From positions 1 through 27,955 of the forward strand of contig CAMPKP010000029.1 in NCBI GenBank assembly GCA_946887295.1: 27,955 bases of DNA. Direction: 5' to 3'. Shown piece after piece: positions 1 through 7,523 of the stretch (position 1 is the stretch's first letter; every line of letters starts with the position of its first letter). Position numbers and translations under genes: made by a program. This DNA comes from an uncultured Gemmatimonadota bacterium (GTDB lineage Bacteria; Gemmatimonadota; Gemmatimonadetes; Gemmatimonadales; GWC2-71-9). The notes under the pieces were generated by a model. The model did not search any database, had not been told where the DNA came from, and saw only the letters and a program-made list of their open reading frames with translations.

Positions 1-603
1 GGCGATGAGCGCGGCCTCGAGCACGAGAGCGCCGAAGATGGTGCGCCGGCGCACCCCGACGAACCGCATCACCGCGGCGTCCATCCGCCGCTCCTCCACC
101 TTGAGCAGCATGATGCAGAGCAGGAACACCGCGCTCGCGACGATGGTGATGACCGCGATCGCGCGGTGGAATCGGCTGACCACCTTGAACGTCTGGGACG
201 ACTCCGAGGCGATGGCAGCCGAGGGATGGGCGCGGAAGCCGAAGGCGGACCGGTTGAGCACCGCGGCCCCGCTGTCCGGTGACACGCCCGGTACCAGCCC
301 GATCCCGAACCGGTCCACCCGGTCCGGGGCGTCGAGCAGTGCGGCGAGATCGGGCAGATGCAGCCGGATCCGCAGCGATCGGCGCGAGACTTCGGCCGGG
401 TCCGGGCGGGGCTCGTAGATCGCCGCGACGACGGCGAGGTATTGGAGCGAGTCGGGCCTCGCGCCCAGCCGGACGGTATCGCCCACGGCCAGGTGGAGGC
501 GCTCGGCGGCGGCGCGCTCGATGGCGATTCCGGGGGTCTGATGAGGGGGCGCGGTCGCCTGCGCCAGGGCGAGCACCAAGTGGAGGACGGGGATCACACT
601 CAA
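1..603 (-). CDS. FtsX/MacB-type ABC transporter permease, 3' end cut off by window
   Basis: The minus-strand reading frame is open from a stop at 630 to the window edge. It codes for a protein whose start is uncertain (TTG at 603 or GTG at 597; no clear ribosome binding site). After a short hydrophobic stretch comes a periplasmic region of MacB type, including the pattern IAIERAAAERLHLAVGDTV. The segment at 33-200 then encodes a transmembrane helix (AVITIVASAVFLLCIMLL) followed by RRMDAAVMRFVGVRRRTI, the typical FtsX cytoplasmic loop. Such permeases work with an ABC ATPase to move lipids, peptides or metals across the envelope, or to act mechanically. The ATPase is not in view and may lie beyond the left edge. 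The gene follows the metal operon 24 bp after the beta-barrel gene and is probably its last visible member. The N-terminus is shorter than usual for the family. Confidence 0.75.
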   Translation of the reverse strand, partial: MSVIPVLHLVLALAQATAPPHQTPGIAIERAAAERLHLAVGDTVRLGARPDSLQYLAVVAAIYEPRPDPAEVSRRSLRIRLHLPDLAALLDAPDRVDRFGIGLVPGVSPDSGAAVLNRSAFGFRAHPSAAIASESSQTFKVVSRFHRAIAVITIVASAVFLLCIMLLKVEERRMDAAVMRFVGVRRRTIFGALVLEAALIA

Positions 604-627
604 GGATTCACCGCGGTGGCACGAGTC

Positions 628-1422
628 TCAGGGCGACAGTGGCCGTCCGAAGGGATGCTCGAAGCTCAGGTAGAGGAAAAGGGCGTCAGGCTCGTCCCCG
701 CCGAGGGCGAAGGTGTAGGCCACCCCAGGGACGATCTGGAGGCCGCCGGCGAAATCTAAGGCCCAGCGGATGCCGGGGTTGAGGAGGACCACCTCGTCGC
801 TGGCGCTCTCCCACACGGTTTCGAGCATGAGGTTCACCGACCGGCGGACCCGCCAGATGGCGCTGGCGCCGAGGTTGGCGTCCACGTCCTCCGAGCCACC
901 GGCCAGGGTGAGGCCGGCATTCCAGTGGGTGACGACGGCATCGCTCAGCACGTAGCTCACGGGCAGATTGGTCTGCAGGCCGACCGAGCCGCCGCCGCGC
1001 CCCCGACGCTCGCTGCCGACCGGCAGGATCAGGGAGAGGCGGGGCGCCACGTGAAGCGGAGACTCGCCGTCTCCCACGAGCTGGTAGCGGTAGTTGAGCG
1101 GCACGTCGCCGAGGCCGGTGCCGCTGCCGTCCGCCTGGAGAACCGGCACGGTGTAGCTCAGCTGGTGCCGCATTCCCCGAAAGGGCCATTCCTGGGTGAA
1201 GGCGAACTCCCAGGCACCGCCCCCCCTCGGCCGCGAGAAGGTCCCGATGTGCTGCACCACTCGGGTTTCCTGATTGTAGGCCTCCTCGATCAGGAAGCTG
1301 TTGTCGGCGATGGGGGCGGAAGTCTGGGCCAGGGGCAGCGACCGCGGGAGCAGCAGCGCCGGGAGGAGGAGAGCCAGGGTCCTTCCGGCGCCGAATCGCC
1401 CCACGCGGCAATCGACGCTCAT
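628..1422 (-). CDS. outer-membrane beta-barrel protein (putative transporter/porin)
   Basis: A 264-aa protein. The start ATG overlaps the stop of the ZIP gene (ATGA), so it is translationally coupled. Residues 12-36 form a signal peptide: a hydrophobic run of Leu and Ala ending in a likely cleavage site near ALAQ-like PLAQTS. The rest alternates polar and hydrophobic residues in strand-sized blocks, for example FTQEWPFRGMRHQLSYTVPV and GLGDVPLNYRYQLVGDG, and ends with an aromatic strand (ALFLYLSFEHPF), as expected for a protein inserted in the outer membrane. The size and pattern resemble the uncharacterised barrel family often annotated as transporter or MetA-pathway-like, which is commonly found beside metal transporters. 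I infer that it passes metal or a metal chelate through the outer membrane for the same operon. The specific substrate is unknown. Confidence 0.75.
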   Translation of the reverse strand: MSVDCRVGRFGAGRTLALLLPALLLPRSLPLAQTSAPIADNSFLIEEAYNQETRVVQHIGTFSRPRGGGAWEFAFTQEWPFRGMRHQLSYTVPVLQADGSGTGLGDVPLNYRYQLVGDGESPLHVAPRLSLILPVGSERRGRGGGSVGLQTNLPVSYVLSDAVVTHWNAGLTLAGGSEDVDANLGASAIWRVRRSVNLMLETVWESASDEVVLLNPGIRWALDFAGGLQIVPGVAYTFALGGDEPDALFLYLSFEHPFGRPLSP

Positions 1423-2654
1423 GCCGTGACCAGCAGCCCGGTCAGGTACATCACCACCATGCCGAGCAGCACGCCCGCCGCGTTGAGGGGCGCGAGCAGG
1501 CCTCCGGGCGACCGGCGCGCGAAGAGGCGCCACAGCTCGTACACCACCAGCACGATGGCCCCGGCGCCGACGGCGAAGAACAGCGTGGTCCAGATGGGCG
1601 AGTAAGTGAACCCGCCGATCCACGCCCCGATCACGGTCGGCACGCCCGCGACGGCGCCGAGCAGCAGCAGCGTGCGGAGTCGCGGCCGCTCGTCGGCGAG
1701 CGGGGTCACGATGCCGAGCCCTTCGGTGGTGTTGTGCAGCAGGAATCCGATCACCAGGAAGGTGCCGAGCGCGATCTCCCCGGTGGCGTACGAGGTGCCG
1801 ATGGCGAGTCCTTCGCCGAGATTGTGGAGCCCGATGCCGAAGGCGATGAGCATGGAGATCCAGATGGGCGACCGCTTCCCGCGCACCCCGGCCCGCCACT
1901 GGCCCAGCGCGCCGATGATCAGAGGCGTGCCGAGCAGCCCGAAGAGGACCAGCGCCGGCCCCTGGAAGGCCCCGGGCACCGAGGCCGAGGTGGCGAGCGC
2001 CTCCTCCAGGGCGTCGGCGCCGAGAAAGACGAGCAGACCGATCGTGAGGCTCAGGAAGAAGTCGATCCACCGCCGCCCCACGCCCCGGACGAACGGCAGC
2101 CAGAGGAGGCCGATGAAGACCGGAATGACGCCCGCGTACACACCGAGCAGGGCGAAGGTACCGAGGTAGCGCGCGTCCACCGCCGGCGACCGGGTCGCGA
2201 CGGCGATGTCGGTGGAGAAGGTGAGACCGGTGCTGGTGACCACGGTGACGGTGTGCGGCTCTCCCTCGACCCAGGGATACGGTATCAGGACCCTGCGCCG
2301 CTCCAGCCGCCCGACTCTCCGGCTGCCGTCGACGGTGTGAACCCAGTTCGCGTCGTCCACCATGATCTGCGCGATGGTGACCGCCTCGGGCCCTCCGTTC
2401 ACCACGCTGACCTCCATCACGCCGGGCTCGGGCAGTCGGACCCGCTCCAGGGTCAGCTCCTCGACCGGCGGGAAGGTCGCGCGAAACACGCCGACCGGAC
2501 CGAGCCGGAGGAAGACGAAGACGAGTCCCGCCAGGAGGACGAGCGGAGCCAGGCCCTTGAGCCACAGCGGGACTCCCCCGCCGCGGGGCGGCTCCGGTGA
2601 CAGCGGGGGAACGGGCACGCGACCCGGCTGGGCGGGACTCTCGAGCTCAGGCAC
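1419..2654 (-). CDS. ZIP-family divalent metal transporter with N-terminal extracytoplasmic domain
   Basis: A 411-aa inner-membrane protein. The start is GTG 2654, chosen because AGGAGG lies six bases upstream, inside the end of the preceding oxidase gene, which it overlaps by 8 bp. Residues 31-50 are a transmembrane helix, about 60-160 look like a beta-rich extracytoplasmic domain, and about 165-411 are the ZIP transporter with eight or so membrane segments. The metal-site motifs HNLGEG (277-282) and HNTTEG (307-312) match the signature of ZIP helices IV and V. ZIP proteins move Zn, Fe or Mn toward the cytoplasm. The N-terminal domain is not part of ordinary bacterial ZupT (about 260 aa), and its function is unknown; it might receive metal from the oxidase. 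Membership of a MntR-controlled operon suggests Mn or Fe as substrate, which is inference. Confidence 0.88.
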   Translation of the reverse strand: MPELESPAQPGRVPVPPLSPEPPRGGGVPLWLKGLAPLVLLAGLVFVFLRLGPVGVFRATFPPVEELTLERVRLPEPGVMEVSVVNGGPEAVTIAQIMVDDANWVHTVDGSRRVGRLERRRVLIPYPWVEGEPHTVTVVTSTGLTFSTDIAVATRSPAVDARYLGTFALLGVYAGVIPVFIGLLWLPFVRGVGRRWIDFFLSLTIGLLVFLGADALEEALATSASVPGAFQGPALVLFGLLGTPLIIGALGQWRAGVRGKRSPIWISMLIAFGIGLHNLGEGLAIGTSYATGEIALGTFLVIGFLLHNTTEGLGIVTPLADERPRLRTLLLLGAVAGVPTVIGAWIGGFTYSPIWTTLFFAVGAGAIVLVVYELWRLFARRSPGGLLAPLNAAGVLLGMVVMYLTGLLVTA

Positions 2655-3663
2655 TGGGAACCTCCTGCACCAGGAACACCCCGCTCCATCCCAGCTCGGC
2701 GAACTCGCTCTGGTGGGCGTGGAACATGAAAGGCCCCGGGTGCTTGTAGCTGAACTCCAGGATGGCCCGCTCGCCCTGGGCCAGCGACACCATGTCGGTG
2801 TACTCGTAGCGCTGGAGGTCGGTGCCGGTCCGGTAGAGCCGGTACAGGTTGCCGTGCAGGTGGAAGGAGTTCAGCAGGTCGAACTCGGTCACGTTCACCA
2901 GGTAGATCCGGTTCAGCTCGTGCTGCCGGATCGGGATCGGGTGCTTCTGGTAGTGGAACGCCACGGTGTTGACGGCGTAGACCTCGTTCTCCTTGTCGAA
3001 GTTGGTGTCGAACGCGTTCATCACCATGACCATCTCGTTCGCGGGCGGGCGCCCCTCCCGCGGGTCCACGATGAAGGCGCCGTAGAGGCCCTTGTGGATG
3101 TGCCGCTTGATCGGCACGGTGTGGCAGTGATACAGATGGAGGCCGAAGGGCTCGGCGTCGAACTCGTAGACGAAGCTCCGGCCGGGATGCACCGGCTCGA
3201 AGGCGCCGTCCATGCCCGACGGGTGGATCCCGTGGAAGTGGATGCTGTGCGCGTGGCTGCCCCTGTTGCTGAAGCTGATCCGGAGGCGGTCTCCCTCGGT
3301 GCAGCGGATGGTCGGGCCGGGCACCTGGCCGTTGTAGGTCCAGGCCGGGTAGAAGATGCCGGGCGCCACCTCGATCTCCCGATCCTCCGCGACGATCTCG
3401 TACTCGCGCAGCACCTGGCCGGACGGAAGGCGGGAGACGTTCCCGCCGTCGAACCGGGTGAGGAACGCGGTGGGGTCGAACGAGCCGGGGGCGATCTGCC
3501 CCACGGTGACCATGTCGTGATGGGACTCCTGCGTGGGGCTCCGGGTCGCGCTGGCCTGGCCCAGCGCCTGGAGCGAGATCCCCCCGGCGCCGGCCGCCAG
3601 GCCGACGGTGCCGAGCGCGCCGGCCCTGAGGGCATCGCGGCGGGAGACTTTGCGGTCGGGCAT
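2647..3663 (-). CDS. Tat-exported two-domain multicopper oxidase
   Basis: A 338-aa protein with a twin-arginine leader (SRRDALRAGALG, residues 7-18), so it should be exported folded with its copper. It has two cupredoxin domains. Domain 1 carries HFH (142-144) and HCH (179-181) followed by His188; domain 2 carries HLH (268-270) and HAH (315-317). All eight histidines needed for a trinuclear copper centre are present, but only domain 1 has the type 1 copper cysteine (Cys180); domain 2 has Ala316 there. This resembles small two-domain laccases with type 1 copper in domain 1 rather than three-domain CueO. The family oxidises phenols or metal ions (Cu, Fe, Mn) with O2. Its place between mntH and a ZIP gene suggests a metal ion as substrate, which is not shown. 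It lies 32 bp after mntH. Confidence 0.88.
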   Translation of the reverse strand: MPDRKVSRRDALRAGALGTVGLAAGAGGISLQALGQASATRSPTQESHHDMVTVGQIAPGSFDPTAFLTRFDGGNVSRLPSGQVLREYEIVAEDREIEVAPGIFYPAWTYNGQVPGPTIRCTEGDRLRISFSNRGSHAHSIHFHGIHPSGMDGAFEPVHPGRSFVYEFDAEPFGLHLYHCHTVPIKRHIHKGLYGAFIVDPREGRPPANEMVMVMNAFDTNFDKENEVYAVNTVAFHYQKHPIPIRQHELNRIYLVNVTEFDLLNSFHLHGNLYRLYRTGTDLQRYEYTDMVSLAQGERAILEFSYKHPGPFMFHAHQSEFAELGWSGVFLVQEVPSA

Positions 3664-3695
3664 GGGCTACACTCTCCGGTTGAACATCGTGCGGT

Positions 3696-5051
3696 CTACG
3701 CGACCCATTCCCTGAAGGTCCCCACCAGCAGCCATCCGTTGAGCCCGACGATCGCGGCCGCCACGGTCCAGGCGGTCGCCCCGAGGAGCCGGCCGTTCAC
3801 GAACTCGCCCATCTTCCCCCGCTCGCCCGTGAAGCGGACCAGCGGCACCACGGCGAACGACAGCTGCAGACTCAGGATCACCTGGCTCAGAATGAGCAGG
3901 CCGGCGGCGCCCCGCTCGCCGTAGAGCGCGGTCACGATCACCGCCGGCACGATGGCGATGAGCCGGGTGATGAGTCGCCGGAGCCAGGGGGGCAGGCGGA
4001 TGTCGAGGAAGCCCTCCATGACGATCTGCCCCGCGAGCGTGCCGGTGATGGTCGAGTTCTGCCCCGCGGCGAGCAGCGCCACGGCGAAGAGCGTGCTCGC
4101 CATGGTGGTGCCCAGCAGCGGCGCGAGGAGGTAGTACGCATCGCCGATGTCGGCGACGTCCTGGTAGCCGGTCCGGTGGAACGTGGCCGCGGCCAGGATC
4201 AGGATCGCGGCGTTGATGAAGAAGGCGAACAGCAGCGCGACCGTCGAGTCGAGCGTGGCGAACCGGATCGCCTCGCGCTTCGACGCGGGGTCGGATCCCA
4301 CCTGCCGGGTCTGCACGATCGAGGAGTGCAGGTACAGGTTGTGCGGCATCACCGTGGCGCCCAGGATGCCGATCGCGATGTAGAGCATCGCCGGATTGGT
4401 CACGATCTGGGTGGTCGGCACCAGTCCCCGAATCACCTCCGCCAGCGCGGGCCGCGCCATGAAGAGCTCCACCGCGAAGCAGACCGCGATCGAGCCGATC
4501 AGCACGATGACGAAGGCCTCGAGCCACCGGAACCCCTTGTTCTGGAGCAGGAGGATCAGCAGGACGTCGAGGGCGGTGAGGATCACGCCCCAGAGCAGCG
4601 GAATGCCGAACAGCAGGTTCAGCGCGATGGCCGCGCCGATGACCTCGGCGAGATCGCAGGCCGCGATGGCGATCTCGCAGAGTACCCAGAGCACGAAGCT
4701 GACCGGCCGCGAGTAGTGGTCGCGGCAGGCCTGGGCCAGGTCGCGGCCGGTGACGATCCCCAGCTTCAGCGCGAGCGACTGGAGCAGGATCGCCATGAGG
4801 TTGGAGAGGAGGATCACGCTCAGGAGCGTGTATCCGAAGCGTGCGCCACCCGCTATGTCGGTGGCCCAGTTGCCGGGGTCCATGTAGCCCACGGCCACCA
4901 TGTACCCCGGACCGGCGAAGGCGAGCGCCTTCCGCCAGAACGAGCCTCCGCGAGGCACGCCCACCGAGCCGTGCGACTCGGGCAGGCTCGGGCGGGTCCG
5001 GGGATAGCGCCACCCTCCGGGCGTCTCCAACGCAGGAGTCGAGGCGCTCAT
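3696..5051 (-). CDS. mntH: Nramp-family Mn(II)/divalent metal-proton symporter
   Basis: A 451-aa inner-membrane transporter, a normal length for the family, with about eleven transmembrane helices. The two metal-site motifs of Nramp are intact: DPGN (58-61) in helix 1 and MPHN (235-238) in helix 6, the Met being the soft ligand that favours Mn and Fe over Mg and Ca. It takes up Mn(II), Fe(II) or similar ions with protons. The ATG overlaps the stop of the regulator gene by four bases (ATGA), and GAGGA lies just upstream, so the two genes are translated together. Control by the MntR-type regulator encoded immediately upstream is the expected arrangement. The roughly 40-residue N-terminal extension before helix 1 is soluble and unremarkable. 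The assignment is firm; Mn as preferred substrate rests on the regulator's ligands. Confidence 0.96.
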   Translation of the reverse strand: MSASTPALETPGGWRYPRTRPSLPESHGSVGVPRGGSFWRKALAFAGPGYMVAVGYMDPGNWATDIAGGARFGYTLLSVILLSNLMAILLQSLALKLGIVTGRDLAQACRDHYSRPVSFVLWVLCEIAIAACDLAEVIGAAIALNLLFGIPLLWGVILTALDVLLILLLQNKGFRWLEAFVIVLIGSIAVCFAVELFMARPALAEVIRGLVPTTQIVTNPAMLYIAIGILGATVMPHNLYLHSSIVQTRQVGSDPASKREAIRFATLDSTVALLFAFFINAAILILAAATFHRTGYQDVADIGDAYYLLAPLLGTTMASTLFAVALLAAGQNSTITGTLAGQIVMEGFLDIRLPPWLRRLITRLIAIVPAVIVTALYGERGAAGLLILSQVILSLQLSFAVVPLVRFTGERGKMGEFVNGRLLGATAWTVAAAIVGLNGWLLVGTFREWVA

Positions 5052-5734
5052 GCGTCCTCGTCACCGGCGCAGCGGACGACCTGACCCAGCTCGCTGCCGA
5101 TCACGTGAGTCCGCCCGGCCACCTCGACGGTGATCGGCCCGCGGAAGGGCTGACGGTCCATCACGGTGAGCCGCACACCGGGCCGCAGGCCGACGGAGGC
5201 GATATACCGCAGCCGGTCCGGCTGGCTCTCATCCACCTGTCGGACCTCGACGCTCGCGCCGACCGGCACCTCCGACAGCGGGATGCCGGCGGGCTCTTGA
5301 ATGTCGCCTTCGGGCGTGGGGATCGGATCGCCGTGCGGATCCACGGAAGGATTGCCGAGCACCGCGGCCATCCGCTCGACCATGGTGTCGGACACCGCGT
5401 GCTCCAGCCGCTCGGCCTCGTCGTGGACGGTGTCCCAGGTGTAGCCGAGGAACGCCACGAGATAGGCCTCGATCAGCCGGTGCCGCCGCAGCATTCGGAG
5501 CGCCGCCCGCCTCCCTTCCGGAGTGAGCTGGACGCCCTTGTAGGGCACGTGCTCCAGGAGACCCTGCTCGGAGAGCCGCTTCACCATCCCGCTCACCGAG
5601 GCCGGCGAGAGCTCCAGCCGCTGGGCGATCTCGCTGGTCGACGCGGTCCGACCCTGCGGCGAAAGCCGATAAATGGCCTTGAGATAGTCTTCCACGGACC
5701 GGGTGAGCGTCTCGTGCGGCAGGGCTGCGTTCAT
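5048..5734 (-). CDS. mntR: DtxR/MntR-family metal-dependent transcriptional repressor
   Basis: A 228-aa cytoplasmic regulator. An N-terminal winged helix occupies about residues 11-70 ([20 protein letters not shown]), a dimerisation and metal-binding domain about 75-145, and a FeoA/SH3-like domain about 150-222. The ligands match MntR: Asp16 in the SVEDYL motif (the position that is Met in DtxR), His85, Glu108, Glu111 and His112. Lys19 stands where Bacillus MntR has Glu11, so the second metal site may differ. The family binds DNA when loaded with Mn or Fe and switches off metal uptake genes. A perfect palindrome with the family core lies 6 bp before the ATG, so autoregulation of the whole downstream operon is likely. 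The start codon is the only one fitting the domain; there is no strong ribosome binding site. Confidence 0.93.
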   Translation of the reverse strand: MNAALPHETLTRSVEDYLKAIYRLSPQGRTASTSEIAQRLELSPASVSGMVKRLSEQGLLEHVPYKGVQLTPEGRRAALRMLRRHRLIEAYLVAFLGYTWDTVHDEAERLEHAVSDTMVERMAAVLGNPSVDPHGDPIPTPEGDIQEPAGIPLSEVPVGASVEVRQVDESQPDRLRYIASVGLRPGVRLTVMDRQPFRGPITVEVAGRTHVIGSELGQVVRCAGDEDA

Positions 5735-5740
5735 CCGAAA

Positions 5741-5768
5741 CTCAGATTTAGGTGTGCCTAAATCTGAG
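5741..5768. promoter_or_regulatory. MntR/DtxR-type operator, perfect palindrome
   Basis: A perfect inverted repeat: 12-base arms ctcagatttagg and cctaaatctgag separated by tgtg. The core TTAGGnnnnCCTAA matches the known DtxR/IdeR-type box. It sits 6 bp upstream of the mntR ATG and covers the probable -10 element and transcription start, so a metal-loaded repressor bound here would block RNA polymerase. The strength of the repeat is seen directly; the binding protein is inferred from the adjacent gene. Confidence 0.88.
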
Positions 5769-5789
5769 ATCAGCCTTGGCGTATGTCAA
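5761..5789 (-). promoter_or_regulatory. probable sigma-70-type promoter of the mntR metal operon
   Basis: On the minus strand a perfect TTGACA (5789-5784) is followed after 17 bases by CAGATT (5766-5761), a weak -10 that is part of the operator. The -35 overlaps the stop codon of the Nudix gene. The predicted start of transcription falls inside the palindrome, leaving a leader of about 20 bases. Confidence 0.6.
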
Positions 5790-6397
5790 GGTCCGGCAGC
5801 GAGGTGCTCCAGAAGGCTGGACAGTATCCGCTCCGTCATCCCCCAGACGACTGCGTCGTCCAGCCGGTACGCAGCGAATTCCCGGCTCTCGCCGCGGATG
5901 TCGAGTCGGACCATGTGGCGGGTGCCGGGATCGAGCAGGAGGTCGAGCGGAACCCAGTGCGCGGCCGCCACCTCGGGGTTCAGGCTCAGCTGCGGTCTGT
6001 CGCCGAGCGCGAAGACGAAGGGCCGGACGGCGACGGGCGGGAGCAGCGGCGTTCGAGGCACCACATCGTCGAGGCTCCCGATCAGGTCCCCGGGCTGGAG
6101 CGCGATACCGACTTCTTCGGCCGTCTCGCGTATGGCCGTGCTCACCAGATCCGGCTCGTCCGGATCCTGGCGCCCGCCGGGGAGGGCCATGTGTCCGGAC
6201 CACGGATCTCCCGTCCGCTCGGCGCGACGGATGAGCAGGACCGCGTCGGGGTCGGGAGTGAGGATGACGGCGACGGCAGCCCAGACGAGCGGATCGCCCC
6301 GCTCGTCCACCAGGCCTTGGTGGGCGGCGAGGCGATCGCGAAGCCGAATCAGGCGGGCGGTCAGTGGCTGTGCGTGTGGCAGCCGCCTCCGCAGCAT
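5786..6397 (-). CDS. Nudix hydrolase, CoA pyrophosphatase-like
   Basis: About 203 aa if the ATG at 6397 is used. This start lies inside the FmdB gene (37-bp overlap); a GTG at 6310 giving about 174 aa is the alternative, and no ribosome binding site decides. The Nudix box is clear: GHMALPGGRQDP then STAIRETAEEVGI, with the RExxEE residues that bind the catalytic metal. The segment LLIRRAERTGDPWSGHMALPGG resembles the extra motif before the box in coenzyme A pyrophosphatases (NudL/NUDT7-like), which cleave CoA and its derivatives. The substrate cannot be settled by reading alone. The protein is cytoplasmic with no signal peptide. It is co-directional with the genes on either side, and its stop codon overlaps the -35 box of the mntR promoter. 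Confidence 0.85.
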   Translation of the reverse strand: MLRRRLPHAQPLTARLIRLRDRLAAHQGLVDERGDPLVWAAVAVILTPDPDAVLLIRRAERTGDPWSGHMALPGGRQDPDEPDLVSTAIRETAEEVGIALQPGDLIGSLDDVVPRTPLLPPVAVRPFVFALGDRPQLSLNPEVAAAHWVPLDLLLDPGTRHMVRLDIRGESREFAAYRLDDAVVWGMTERILSSLLEHLAAGP

Positions 6398-6588
6398 CCG
6401 CCGCCGGGCGGCGGACCGAGGCGGCTCAGGTCCGCCTGTTTGCCTCCCGAGGCCGGGCGCGCGGTGAGCGACATGAGCCTCTCGAGCTTGCGGCCCTGAC
6501 ACTGGGGACAGGCGACCCTGGTTTCCGAGCGCACGAGCTGGTCGAACTCGGCGCTGCAGGCGCTGCAGCGATAGGTGTAGATGGGCAT
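6361..6588 (-). CDS. FmdB-family zinc-ribbon protein with Cys/His-rich tail
   Basis: A 75-aa protein. It begins with the typical FmdB start MPIYTYRCSACSAEFDQLV and has two CxxC pairs (CSAC at 8-11 and CPQC at 27-30) forming a zinc ribbon. The family is a putative regulatory or metal-binding group with no proven biochemical function. The last 15 residues are a Gly/Cys/His tail (GGGCCGGGCHTHSH) with three Cys and three His, which could bind another metal ion. The gene has its own good promoter 6 bp before the ATG and apparently no leader. Its 3' end overlaps the likely start of the Nudix gene. Confidence 0.9.
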   Translation of the reverse strand: MPIYTYRCSACSAEFDQLVRSETRVACPQCQGRKLERLMSLTARPASGGKQADLSRLGPPPGGGCCGGGCHTHSH

Positions 6589-6594
6589 GGAGAG

Positions 6595-6623
6595 AGATTC
6601 GCCGATCGGGAAAGTGGCGTCAA
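6595..6623 (-). promoter_or_regulatory. probable promoter of the FmdB gene, leaderless type
   Basis: TTGACG (6623-6618), a 17-base spacer, then GAATCT (6600-6595). Exactly six bases separate the -10 from the ATG, so transcription should start at or within a base or two of the start codon. No Shine-Dalgarno sequence fits in this space. Confidence 0.55.
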
Positions 6624-6642
6624 GACCGGCGAAGCGGTCCGG

Positions 6643-7491
6643 TCACCCGAGGTGGGCCGCGAACCAGGCCAGCGTCATGTCGAACACCCGCCGGAGCGCA
6701 GGCGTGTCGTGCTGCCGGGGATCCCACGGATGACCGGCGCCGAAGGTGTGGCCGGCGCCTTCGATCGCCAGGAGGCGGGTGGTCGGGAGCGGGCTCGCGG
6801 CGCGCAGCGCCTCGGCTTCGAGGTGCGACACCGCCTCGTCCTCGGTGCCGTGGACGATGAGCCAGGGCGTTTGAAGCCGGGCCGCGGCGCCGAGGATGTC
6901 CAGGGAGGCGGCGGCGTTCTGCTCGATGTCGTCGAGCACGTCGGTGTAGAGTGGGAGTCGCTGCCCGGTGCGGGCGTTCACGATCTCCTTGACCCCTCGC
7001 TCCCGCCACTCGACCACTTCGTGCGGCGACCAGCGCTCGACGCTGGAGATCGCGGCCCAGGTGACCAGCGCCTGCACCCGCCGGTCGCGGGCCGCGAGCA
7101 GCACCGCGATCCCGCCCCCGCGGGAGTGCCCGACCAGACCGATCGTGCTGGGCGGCGCCACGCCGAGCCCACCGCGCGCCAGGGTCTCCATCACGACCTC
7201 GAGGTCCTGAAGCTCGGCGGAGTACGTGTTGCGGCCGAAACGCTCGGGCCACACGAACTCGCCGCCGCCGTCCACCCCGCTGCCGCTGAGATTGAATGTG
7301 ATGGTCGCGAAGCCGGCCCGGGCGAGCCGCTCCGCCAGCGGCGGGAACATCCCCCAATCCTTGAAGCCCTTGAACCCGTGGATCACGACGATCGCGGGGC
7401 GCGGGGTATCGCGCCCGGCGGCGCGAACGTCCACCAGAATCTCGCCCAGGGAGCCTTTCAGAACGTGCTTGGTGAGGGTCGGCGTGGCCAT
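6643..7491 (-). CDS. alpha/beta hydrolase (dienelactone-hydrolase-like)
   Basis: A 282-aa cytoplasmic enzyme with the full alpha/beta hydrolase set: oxyanion-hole motif HGFKGFKDWG (38-47), nucleophile elbow GHSRGG with Ser123, acid Asp218 in HGTEDEAV, and His248 in GAGHTFG. The family hydrolyses esters, lactones or acyl groups; the exact substrate cannot be read. The start is ambiguous: ATG 7491 is used, ATG 7503 would add four residues, and neither has a good ribosome binding site. The gene follows the LD-carboxypeptidase gene by 32 bp on the same strand and is probably cotranscribed with it. Length and motif spacing are normal, and no secretion signal is seen. Confidence 0.9.
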   Translation of the reverse strand: MATPTLTKHVLKGSLGEILVDVRAAGRDTPRPAIVVIHGFKGFKDWGMFPPLAERLARAGFATITFNLSGSGVDGGGEFVWPERFGRNTYSAELQDLEVVMETLARGGLGVAPPSTIGLVGHSRGGGIAVLLAARDRRVQALVTWAAISSVERWSPHEVVEWRERGVKEIVNARTGQRLPLYTDVLDDIEQNAAASLDILGAAARLQTPWLIVHGTEDEAVSHLEAEALRAASPLPTTRLLAIEGAGHTFGAGHPWDPRQHDTPALRRVFDMTLAWFAAHLG

Positions 7492-7523
7492 GGAAGGGAA
7501 CATGGCCGGTGGCCGCGTGAATG

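Noticed and set aside
2647..3663. Copper nitrite reductase (NirK) as an alternative for the oxidase
   Set aside because: NirK lacks the paired HxH sites needed for a trinuclear centre; here all four are present, so an oxygen-reducing multicopper oxidase fits better.
5773..5790. Short inverted repeat ccttg/caagg beside the MntR box as a second operator
   Set aside because: Five-base arms are expected by chance and the repeat overlaps the -35 box and the Nudix stop codon; it has no DtxR-type core.
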